A stretch of DNA of 64,000 bases from Cheiracanthium punctorium (lineage: Eukaryota > Arthropoda > Arachnida > Araneae > Cheiracanthiidae), in contig JAWZYV010012510.1 of the NCBI GenBank assembly GCA_038373885.1, forward strand, positions 186,001 to 250,000, written 5' to 3'. Under the pieces are notes generated by a model, which saw nothing but the letters and a program-made list of their open reading frames with translations, was not told the DNA's origin and ran no database searches. The position numbers and the translations under genes were made by a program. Shown here in pieces: positions 27,701-39,700 of this stretch; the first letter of the stretch is position 1, and each line of letters opens with the position of its first letter.

Positions 27701-30700
27701 AAAATAAAAATTTCACCTGTGGAATGATCACACACATCTTTAAGAAGAATATGCAAATTACAGGAAACCACCAGATGGCGTGGATGGTACGTCACAATGA
27801 CGAGAGTGTAAGAGAGGGGTATATAAGGAATGGTGGCAAAGAAGTAAAATTGTTCACAAGCGCTGTGAAAGCCTTTCAGTGCAAAAACCGCATAGTTTTG
27901 GCACAAAGGAGGCATTTGGATGATGTTTTACGTGGCAGAATTATCGGACGACTGGAATGTGGACGTACCCAGCTGGAAGTATCCGAGGAACTTGGAATCG
28001 CCCAGAGTGTCATCTCCAGGCTTTGGCAACGATTCCAAGATGATGGTAATGTGAGTAGACGTTACAGCACAGGTCGCCCCCGAGTTACAACGCCGAATGA
28101 GGACCGCTATTTGGCAGTTACTGCCAAAAGAAACAGACGGAGTACAGCATCAGACCTGTCTCGTCAGCTCTCTTCAGCTACCGGTACGACAGTTTCAAGG
28201 CAGACCGTGTACAGACGCTTAGGGCACATTGGTCTATATGCTCGTAGGCCTGTCAGATGTGTTCCACTTACCGCAACTCACTGTCGCCTGCGATTAACCT
28301 GGAGTAGAGACCGCAACAGTGGTCTTGTGTGATGTTTTCCGACGAGTCCAGGTTTAGTTTGGAGTCTGATTCTCGCCGGACATTCATCTGGAGAGCGCTA
28401 GGTACCCGTTACCACCAAGAGAACACCATTGAAAGACACCGTTACGGTGGTGCAGGATGGCTCGTTTGGGGAGGAATTATTCTTGGTTCCAGAACTGACC
28501 TGCATGTTCAGAGTGTAACGATGACAGGCCACATCTATCGGGATGTCATTCTGGAACAACATGTACGTTTCTTTCGGGGCGCCATGGGTGCTGAATTTGT
28601 GTTTATGGATGACAACGCCCGTCCTCACCGTGCAAACATTGTAGACGAATGCCTTCAATCGGAGGATATCACCCGTATGCATTGGCCAGCATACTCACCG
28701 GACTTGAATCCAATAGAGCATGTGTGGGATATGCTTGGCCGACGAATTGCAGCCCGTTAACCCCCTCCCACCTGTCTACCGGAACTTCGGAGTGCATTGC
28801 TTGATGAGTGGTGTAATATTCCCCAAGATCAGATTGATCATTTGATACTCAGCATGCCTAGGCGTTGTCAGGCCTGTATTGCATCGTCCGGGACACATAC
28901 TCCGTATTAACCATCCTACTAACCATGTTATACTGTTTTTTGTAAATAGGTTCTTTTTTGAAATTTGGTCAAGGGAGTAAAACTTGCAATTTTTATTAAT
29001 TATGTCAAACATATAGCATCTTTTTTGCTCTTTACTTTTTGTTTAATAAATAGACTTTACAAATAAGTCAAATTTGTTTTGCTTCTTTCTCTTTCTTTGC
29101 CTGAACTTCATTATCCTTAATTTATGGACATGAGTGTATGTCGATTGCTTCGACTACGATTTAAGAAAATGAATACGACTTTGGCATATAAAATTACATG
29201 GCTCCGAAAATCCAGATTAAATGACTTCCGACCTGGGCCATACCTAGAAAATAATTTCGGAGTCGGGGAGCATCGTATATCGGGATAAAATTTTCAGGAT
29301 ATATCCCCCACACCCAATTTCTGTCTAATTTAGCAAGATTAAATTTTTATTTTATTACTGCACAAACATTTCGTTCATTTATACATCACTGCATTTCATA
29401 CCCCTCAACATGTGCCCCGGCAGAGTATTTCCCGGGGGGGCAAAGACTACTCAAGGGGGGGGGCAAAGATTACTTCAACGTATAGTTACCATGTTGGAAA
29501 GAGCAAAAAAGCAAAGGATAACACTGCATACAAAAATCCAGGGGGAGGGGGCATTGCCCCCCTTGCCCTATGCTGCCGGCGCCCATGCCCCTCACCATCC
29601 CCACACAGAAAAAATTTTCTGGCTTCGTCCCTGTATAAATACACCATGTACATATAATGTAATAAGTTCGGAGGAGCGGCGTCCGAACTCATAGGACCCC
29701 CCCCCCAGTGGCGGATTAATGCATTTTTGTCGGGGGGGCGGTAAGTTAGAGGATTGACATATACATCCATTTTTTGGAAGGAAAATAGGATCTTTTACAT
29801 TTATTTCTTTTTTCTCGGGGGGGGGGCGGTCGCCCCCTTTAATCCGCCCTTGTCCCGCCCCGTCTAAGTACGGCCTTGCTTCTGACTCCAAGTTCTACAA
29901 CTTTGACCCTAGCTTAGAACTTAATTAAAGCAAAAGAACAGGGAACAGATTTAATGAAAGAACATCTTTCACCGAAGAACAGTTCTTTTAACCTGTTCAA
30001 CAAGAGAACGCCTTTTACTCCGTTCCCCGAAAGAACGCCTCAGCTCTCCGTTCCGAAAAAGAACACCAGCTCAGGAAAAGAACGCTGAACTAGGTGTTCC
30101 CGCTCACTGCTCGGAGAACTCCTCGAGTCGTGATCAAAGAACGTGTTCTTTTTCAGCCAATAGGAGAGGCTGCTCCGGAACAGGTTCTTTTTCAGCCAAT
30201 AAGAGATGGCTAAGAGCGTATGAAGCGAAGGCGCATTTTATATGGAGATAGTGTAATGCTTATGTTATTGTTTGACGTTGATAAATTTTTTTTTTTTCGA
30301 TTTGTTTGTGTTTCAGACTATCATTTTCTTTATTATTAAATTTTTTTCTTTGATTCAAATTGAGTAGTTTGGCTGGAATAATAAAAATTGACGAATTGTA
30401 ATCCTGTGAGTGCATTTCGTATTGAACATATAAGAAAGCTTCTTATTCTTTGCCCGGGTCCACTTTAAAATTATGGTAGGTTGGGTTAAAAGTTCTATCC
30501 CCCCCCCCAGATAATCATCTTCGTTATCATTATTTCTCAAAATAACTAAGATTCCACAATTAGAATTTGATAAAGCTAAAATTGTGAACTTCTCTCCCCA
30601 CCATTAGATACGTAGCCAATGTGGGGGAGGGGGGTCTGGCCCCCCCAGAATTTAAATTTTTCTTAGCAAAAAAATATTAATCGTTCCTTTCAATGAGAAA

Positions 30701-33700
30701 CTTCACCTTTAAGGCATTTTCCAAAATTTCTCTTTTCAACACGCTTGCCTGCCATAAAATTTTGAAGCGTCGGACCTTAATGAACTGAGAACAAGTTTTT
30801 GCCGTGATCACTGAACAGGGTGCTCCCGTTCTTTCTTCAGAACAGGCTCAAAAGAAAAGGGTGTTAATTCTTTCCCCATCTCTAGTTCGGAGCTCTGTGA
30901 TTTCGAGAAAGGTATAATTATCGGGTATCACAAATGTGGCCGATCCTTAAGGGACATATCTAGTGATCTGAAATACCCCAAATCGACAGTCGCCTATGTG
31001 ATTAAGAAGTGGAAGGTGAGCGGTGATTGTCGGAATGTACCCCGAGTCGGCAGACCAACAAAACTGGGAGACCGCCGAGTGCTGTCCAGAGAAATTCGGA
31101 AGAACCGCACCCAACCGATGGCCCTCATCCGCGAGGAGTTTCAACAGGCATCCGGTAGTATTGTTTCAATGAATACCATCCGTAAGGAAGCACATCTGCT
31201 TGATTTTCATGGTCGTGCTGCTGCCCATAAGAGTTTGATCACAAAGTCCAACTGCGCTGCTTGGTTAATGTGGTGCAAAGCACATCGAAATTGGACCGTA
31301 GGTCAGTGGAAACGAGTTCTCTGGAGCGACGAATCAAGGTTCACCCTTTACCGTTCGGATGGCAGGGTCTGGTTCTGGCGTCTGCCTGAAGAACGTCTCC
31401 TGCCAGAATGCATTGTGCCAACAGTCAAGTTCGGCGGAGGTGGAATTATAGTCTGGGGGTGTTTCTCCTGGTATGGACTGGGACTCTTGGTCCCCATTCA
31501 TGGTAAGCTCAACGCCGATGCTTACTGCACTATTTTGGATGACAATGTGCTTCCTACTTTGTGGCAGTTTTACGGGTTGGACCCCTGTTACTTTCAGGAC
31601 GACAATGCCAGTTGCCATGTTTCGAGGTTAACCAAGGCTTGGTATGGTGCCAATGGAGTTCATCGAATGGACTGGCCTGCCCAGAGCCCAGATCTGAACC
31701 CTATCGAAAACCTCTGGGACGAGTTGGATCGCCGAATTAAAGGGTGCACTGCCTGTCCAAAATCGGTGAATGAACTTCTATGTCTACTCCAAGCCGAGTG
31801 GAAGACAATACCACTAGCTGTAATACAAAGACTTGTGGAAAGTATGCCCCAGAGGGTTCACGCTGTTATTGCCTCTCGTGGAGGCTCTACAAACTATTGA
31901 TTTTGAATATAGTTTTTCTTTTCTATCACAGGTGTCCAAATACTTATTGGTAGACCGTGTAGGCTGCCCACCTAGAGCTGATACCTTCTCTCAGTATTAC
32001 GAAGTTTTATTTCAAGGAGAGGTAGAATATCCGTTCTATATTCAGATAATGGAACTAATTTTACTGGCTTAAATTCTGTATTAAAACATCTTAATTGGTC
32101 AAAAATACAAAGAGAAATCGAAGTTAACCAAATAAGATGGAAGTTTAACCCGCTGCCCCATGGTGGGAAGGATTCTGGGAGCGGCTAATTGGAATCCTTA
32201 AAGACTTTCTTAGAACAAACTTAGGACGTTCAACCCTTGCTTATGAAAAACTCCTGACTCTCGTTTGCGAGTGTGAACCATCACGAATAACAGACCTTTA
32301 ACATACTTATCAGAAGAACCAGATTTGAAAACTTTAACACCTTCATCATTCCTTCAGGATCGCCCTACTAATGATGTGCCCGATCTGGACAAAATTGACA
32401 AGAACAATATCAATAAAAGATACAGATATGTGCAAAGACTGAGTGAAACATTGAAAGAAAGATTTCAAGCTGAATATTTAGGGTTTATGACGTCCTCCAT
32501 TCCTAAGAAACTTGACCAAATTGAATTTTTTCTGGAAGAGATGGACGTGTCAGACTAATGAAGTTGAAAACGTCCTAAGGAACTCTACTCAGACCTATCC
32601 AAAGACTACATCCTATAAAGGTCGCCAAAACCACGAGTGCTTCGTTGAACTTGATAGAGACTCTTTTACATTTAGAACACTTTCAGGACTCTAGTTTTAA
32701 AAATTTATATAACATTATTGATTATTATTTATTTACTCTACATTTTAGTTTTGAACATTTGAATTGTGTGTTCATGAAATGTTTAGATTTTTTGAGTATT
32801 TCTCCCAAGAGTGCAAAACTCAAGTGGGGAGAAAGAGTTCTGCTATAACAACAACATTCACAAAAAGACCCCCCCCTCTCTGCAAAGCCAGCATATGTGT
32901 GTGCCAAGGTTACATGATCCCACGTCACATTCTGGCCGTCAACAAAGGATGCAATTGTACAGAAGCAGTGATAGCGTTGCTCGGCAAAAAAAAAAAAAAT
33001 TAAATTATCTTACACAATAATTTAAGAAACAATAAAAGTTTTGACTTTATATGAAATTTAAAATTTAAACTATGCATAATTTCATTTTTCAATTCCTACT
33101 ATTAGGTCACACTCTTCCTATATATATCTTGTACAAATTTTCAATCGTTAATAAAATACTTTTAATTCATCCACGCAAGTTCAAGTACATTTTTACTTCC
33201 TTGTACGTAGTATAAGGAAGTAATGTGATCCCGAAAAATTTTGGGGGCCAAATTTCGACAAAAAACCGATTTTGACTACCTCTAAATTGAATTTTAAAAA
33301 TTTTTTCGATGCATCTCATCGTAGGCTATCATGCACGATCATATTAATGCGTCTGCAACTCATTTTGACCAGCGGCGAATCTATTGTAGCCAGTTTTTCC
33401 ATGCCGTCTGTACGTACGTACGTATGTATGTAACTCGCATATCTCAAAAACTATGGGTCGTAGAATGTTGAGATTTGATATTTAGGATTGTTCTATGATC
33501 TAGTTGTGCACCTCCCCTTTTGGTGACAATCGAATGGTTAGTTTATGTACAGGACCGCCCAAAAGATTCGAAATACATTACGCTCTATGGGCCGAAATTC
33601 ATTAAATTCGCATATCTCAAAAACTATTAGGCGTAGAATGTTGAAACTTTATATTTAGGAACGTTGTAACATCTAGTTGTGTGCCTCCCCTTTCGGTTCC

Positions 33701-36700
33701 ATTCGACTGGATAGTTTATCTACAGAACCGCCCAAAAGATTCGAAATACATTACGCTCTATGGGCCGAAATTCATCAAAGCGTTTTTTAGAGGTATTGGG
33801 CTATTTTAAACGACTCAGAAGTGATATATGCTGTAAAGAGTTAGAAAATGAATTTCTCCATTAAAAAAAGTGTCTTTATCATTTATAGTTCAGCTACAGG
33901 AACACTCAAAAGATTTTCAATACATTACGGTCAATGGCAATTTTAGGGGCGTTCATCCATTTCAAGCACAATGCCGTCCTACCACATAAGTTAGGTAATG
34001 GTCCGACCACGGTCACGTGACTTCCTCAAGAACTATCCAAAAGTCGCCAAGCTTGGCGACTTTTGGTGTACGTGGGTGCATATTTAACTCTCAAATCTCA
34101 AAAACTATTATGAAATTTCATATATAAGATTGTTGTAACATCTAGTTGTGCATCTCGATTTTTGGTTCCAATCTACTGGAGAGTTTATTTACAGAACCAC
34201 CGAAAAGAATTTCAGTACTTTAATGTCTATGGACATCTTCAATATAATACAACTGTAGACGGTCATTGTTTGGTACATGCCCAAAATCTCGCCGTCTGTC
34301 CTCGGCCTTGGCGAGATTTGGCGAAATATCGCCAAATTTGGCGATATTCAGTTATTTGGTCCATGCCAAAAGTATCGCCATTTGTCATCTTTCTTGGCGA
34401 GTTTTCGCGAAATATCGCCATATTTGGCGATAATCTGTCATTGTTTGGTTCATGCTTAAAATCTCGCCAAATGTCGTCGAGAGTTTCGCCGAAATATCGC
34501 CAAATTTGGCGCCAAAAATTACTTCGTATTTTGTATAACTGTAAAACTTTAATCCGTAGAATTTTGAACTTTTGTATTTAGAACTATTGTAATATCTAAC
34601 TGTTTTCAATATCTTTTTTGACAGCAATCGACTGAGAATTTATTTACAGGGTTTGCCAAATGACTTTAAATACATTGAGGTGTATGAATGCATTCAATTC
34701 ATTGAAAGTCTGTGGTCAATGACTACTTTGGCTATCCCCAAAATCTCGCAGACTATCTCAAGTTTGTCGGCTTTTGGTGAAATATCGCCAAATAAAGTGT
34801 CAGAAGGAAATCTTCCAAATTGAACTCAGCTTGGCGATATCGAAATATTTGGCTAGAAATCACTAAATCTTACTATTATTGATATTTTATCTCTTTCAAA
34901 CAAATAAGTTTAGAGGAAGTGCGTCGAAAATATTTTTGATCTAATAGACGTGCAAGGAAGTCATGTGTTGGACACATCAGATTCTTTTAAAACTTGTAGT
35001 GGATGACACTGGATCTTAATACAGTTTGGTCCCAATCAACTGGATAATTTATATACAGGACCGCCCAAAAGATTCTAAATACATCACGCTCTATGGGCCG
35101 AAATTCATTAAACTCGCATATCTCAAAAACTATTAGACGTACAATGTTGAAACTTCATATTCAGGATTGCTGTAACATCTAGTTGTACACCAGCTATTTC
35201 GGCACATTCAACTGGATAGTTTATCTACAGGGCCGCCCAAAAGATTTTCAATACATTTCCCTCTATGGGCAGAAATTCATTAAAGCGTACTTTAGAGGTA
35301 TTGGGCTAGTTCAAACGACTCAGAAGTGATATATGCTGTTAAGGGTTATTAAATGAATTTTTCCATCGAAGAAAGTGTCTTTATCATTTATCGTCATTTC
35401 AGAAACACTGAAAAGATTTCCAACATTTTACGGTCAATGGCAGTTTTAGGGACACTCATCTATTTCAAGTACAATACCATACTACCATATAGTTAGGTAA
35501 TGGTCCGACCACGGTCATGTGCATACCCTCAAGAATTACGCGAAAAGTCTCCAAGCTTGACGACTTTTGGCGTAATTGCAACAAGACTGGCGTTCCGCAA
35601 CAAAATTGTTGTAAGATCTAGTTGCGAATCTCGATTTTTGGTTCCAATCTACTGGAGAATTTATTTACAGGACCACCCAAAAGAATTTCAATACATTAAT
35701 GCCAATGGACATCTTTAATATATTACATTTGTAGTCAGCCATTGTTTGGTCCATGCCCAAAATCTCGCCATTTATCATGGACCGTGCCGAGTTTTGCCAA
35801 AATATCGCCAAATTTGGTGATAGTCAGTCATTTGGTCCATGCCGAAAATATCGCCAAATTTGGCGATAGTCATCCATTGTTTGGTCTATGCCCAAAATCT
35901 CGCCATTTGTCGTCGACCTTGGAGAGTTTTGCCGAAATATGACCCAATTTGGCGCCAAAAATTCTTTCGCATTTCGCATAACTCTAAAACTTTTAACCAT
36001 AGAATGTTGAAATTTTGTATTTAGAACTGTTGTAACATCTAACTGTGCATCTCTTTTTTTTTCAATTCCTACTATTAGTTCACACTCTCCCTATATATAT
36101 TTATATATCTTATTCAGATTGTCAGTCGTTAATAAAATACCTTTTATCCATCTACTCAAATTCAAATAGTTTTTCAATTGTTAATTCATTAATTAAATTT
36201 AATAAAAAGTAACTAAAATAAAACTTTTCTTTGTTGACCTAAGTAGGAAATGACTTATTTTTTTTAAATATGTTACTTATTTTCTTTTATTTCATAGCTT
36301 AAGTAAATATTTAATTCCTACATCTTATGCAACCGGAACTCTTAATCATAATTTGTTTCCTTTGATTTTTCTTTAGATCAATTAACTCCGACTATCGGTG
36401 TGGACTACAGGCCAGTGTACGGGCGATTTAAGGGTCATCTCACTAAGCTCATGATATGGGATACAGCCGGTCAAGAAAAATTTAAGTCCATTACCATGTC
36501 GTAAGTAAATACTCTATTTATGAATTTCCGATAAAATAGCGTAGTTTAAATACAACACTAAAACTTGCAATTAACAGATCAATAAATTATAGCTCAAAAA
36601 AAAAAAAAAATCACCCAGACAGCACAGAAAATTTGCCTCAAACTGGCAGTAAGCTTGATTTATCAAGTCAATAAACTTGAATTAAGCTTGAAAATTTCAA

Positions 36701-39700
36701 GCGTGTAAGCTTAATGCAAGCTTGAATCAAGTGTTCAAGTTTACACTTGCCCAACTTGCATTAAGCTTGACATAGCAAGCTTAATTCAAACTTCCTACAC
36801 TCTAAAAAATTTTCCTAAGTACATGGGGCGCCGGTAGGCGAACTCGCGGCATATATTTTTTTTTCCCGCATTTTCCCATCTACGCTGAAACCTCAAGTTA
36901 TTTTAATCTGTTTCCGTCTAGTCGACTGGGATCGATCTTGGAGTATGGGAAGCCAGCGTCCTAACCACCATGACAATCTGACTCGAGGTGACATGACTAA
37001 AGTTTGAAGTGACTGTTATGGTTGTCACGCCGTTTTTTGGTGAGATTGATCAGTATTGCCGGACGCCGATCTGCATCTTTTATTTTTCCAAGGGATGAAT
37101 CAAAATTAAAATAATGTTATGTGTGAATTATAGACTCTACTAATAGGGAAATAAGCATAATGTAAACTTAAAAGCAACATACGTTTTAAAACTTTCAATA
37201 TCGCAACACTCATATTGGGCAATATTGGCCAAAATCGAGATAAACGACTGATTTTGAAATTAATTTTGTAGTATATTTGTATTTTATTTTGAAGAATTTC
37301 AATATTTGGAAATATAGAATCCTTTTTTTTTTTTAAATTCTATGGTCAAGTACATTTATGACTGATGATAAATTATTTGTTATGTGGATGTGGCTTTCCA
37401 AATTAAGCAGTCATCAAGTTGTATACAAGCTTGGCAGTTCAAATGACTTAAATTCGGAGGGAAAATATTTGCCGACTAATTTTTTTTGTAATCTCCAAGA
37501 TTGCTGTAAGCTTGAAATGAATTGAACTGTCAAGCTTGTATTAATACGTCAAAATCATAGAAATGTCAAGCTTGATTTAAGCTTATGTGCTGTCTGGGCA
37601 GCGTAAGGGCCCTTCTATAAATCATGTCCCACTTTTTTCAAAATTTTTGACCCCCTTCCCCGTTTGTCACAAAATATCGTTATACCCCCTCCCCGCCCCT
37701 GTCACTTGTCACGGTAAATTACTTATACAGTAGAATCTCGCTCCAACGATATCCTCTATAACGATAATTCTCTCTATTACGATATTTTTTCATAGTCCTG
37801 CCTGAATTCCCTTTAGATTAATGTAAAACAGTTCTCTGTATTACGATATCCTTTAAAACGATAATTCTCTCTACAACGATGGTAATAATCATCCCTTACA
37901 TCACAATAATTCTCTCTACTAAGATATATTTTTTCTACGATGCATCAGAAGCCCAACTCATGCACACACATTGAAAGCTACACAAAGATGGTTGGTTGGT
38001 TGGTTGGGGTTTAATGGCACAAGGTCCAGAAAGGACATGCTGCGCCAGACTATGTGTATATATAGTAAAACAAAGTTTTCAAGTAAAAACGTGTTGCATA
38101 AAACATGTAAAGCTAAAAACTTTGAGGTCTAAAATCAGTAAAAGCGAACTGTAGAGAGGTAAAAAGGAGGTAAAATGGACAAGGTAAAAAGGACATCTGG
38201 ATGGGGGCTCCCATCCAGATACCAGTCAGAGAAAAGTGTACACTTTACACTGAGTAAAGAATATTGATACGTCGAAGAAATGCAAACAAATTACGGTGCG
38301 GGGTTTCACCCAATATATCGTCAAGTTTAGGATGAGAACAGTTAAAAAATATTGTGTAAAGATTATTAAAAGCAGTGCATGAAGTTAAAACATGACTAAT
38401 GGTAAGGTTGGTATGGCAATGGTGGCACTCCGGGGCAGGTTCACCCAGGAGTAAGTGCTTATGTGTAAGCCGCGTATGACCAATGCGGAGACGTGTTAAG
38501 ATGACATCTAGCCTGCGATAGGGATGAGATGACCAGTGTGAGAGAGTTGGGCGAATAGAACGAAGTTTGTTCCCCGTTTCATTGCCCCATTTATCGACCC
38601 ATATGCCTTTTACAATGCTGGAGATACTGGTTTTTATGTCGCTGTAGGATGGATTGCCGGTGTACGGGAGGGTCGCATGCTTCGCCAGCGTGTCCGCTTT
38701 CTCATTACCCGGGATCCCGATGTGACTGGGGACCCAACAGAGGAGAATACTGTACCCTCGGTTTATAAGTTGGGCATACTTGTGTGAAACTTTGTGCATA
38801 TAGTTATGTGTTAGGGAGCCAGATTTCAGATTTTCCAGAACACTGAGTGAGTCAGAGTAGATGATAAAATTCTTTGTGTTTGTTCGCGGGATGTACAGAA
38901 GGCTTTCATATATGGCAAGTAATTCGGCGGTGAAGATGGAGCAAAATTGAGGTAGAGTATAGCTACAGGTATGATTATTAGCCACGAAGGCAAAGCCAAC
39001 GTGATTTCCACTTTTGGAGCCATCAGTGTATAGTTGTTCATATTTTTCATATTTGTTGTTGTGGTCAGAGAACAACTGTTGGTAGATTTTAGGATCAGTG
39101 TCCTGTTTCGCAAAGCCTTCGAAAGGTTGTAGGTAGGATATCTGCAATGTATGCCAGGGTGGGATATCATGAAAAGAGCATGTAGAGACATTTACATCCT
39201 CCAATTGGGTACCGACAAGACCCCTACGAACCCTTAGCCCAAAGGGAGGAGTGCAGATGGGACGATTCGCATAAAGACGGTCGAGATGAGTATCTATAAA
39301 AGAGTTCTTTAATGGATGTGAGGGATGAGAAAGAATGCGGAAATAAGTATTTAATGATAGCTGATGACGTATGAGGGTGAGAGATGGCTCATGACAGGTG
39401 ACATAAAGACTATGTACAGGTGAAGTTCTAAAAGCACCGGAACAAATGCGTAGTGCAGTATGATGCACAGTGTCAAGTTTTTTTAATGCTGATTTGCATG
39501 TTGAGCCGTACGCACAGCATGCATAGTCCAATTTTGAACGGATAACAGCACGGTAGATCCGCAGGAGAGCATCACGGTCTGCCCCCCAAGAGGTGTTAGT
39601 TAAGACCTTTAAAATGTTAAGTTTTTTCTCACATGCGCTGCGAATGTCAGAAATATGTTTGGCAAACGTAAGTTTTTTGTCAAATGTTACTCCTAAAAAT

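Larger units (their letters stand above)
26701..30884. mobile_element. hAT element in the Tc1 transposase ORF, with nested insertions
   Basis: 8-bp duplications GTTCGGAG (26693-26700 and 30885-30892) flank termini TAGAGGTGGGGAAA and (reverse complement) TAGAGATGGGGAAA. Both subterminal zones are dense in GAACAG/CTGTTC and AAAGAAC motifs (26725-26815, 29934-30190, 30788-30850), plausible transposase-binding repeats. No hAT transposase ORF is present, so it is non-autonomous. Inside are a Tc1 copy, a foldback fragment and a small hAT MITE. Confidence 0.88.
26683..31900 (+). pseudogene. Tc1 transposase, split after codon 6 by a hAT insertion
   Basis: The ATG at 26683-26685 plus five codons are followed by the hAT insert (26701-30884) and its second target copy. 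The frame resumes at 30893 and is open to TGA at 31898-31900; the two parts total 1,026 nt (341 codons plus stop). Visible are N-terminal HTH segments ([23 protein letters not shown]), the first Asp in WSDESRF, the second in FQDDNASCH and Glu in [12 protein letters not shown], with 34 residues between the last two (DD34E). It would have been a cut-and-paste transposase. No other lesion is seen. Confidence 0.88.
26559..31959 (+). mobile_element. Tc1-like transposon interrupted by a hAT element
   Basis: Ends CACTCTCTACCAATAAGTAT (left) and, reverse complement, CACGGTCTACCAATAAGTAT (right), both continuing TTGGACACCT. TA flanks are at 26557-26558 and 31960-31961. Without the 4.2-kb insert and one target copy the element is about 1.2 kb, normal for Tc1. 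The left target lies in the gypsy pol remnant, so it is younger than that. Confidence 0.9.
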
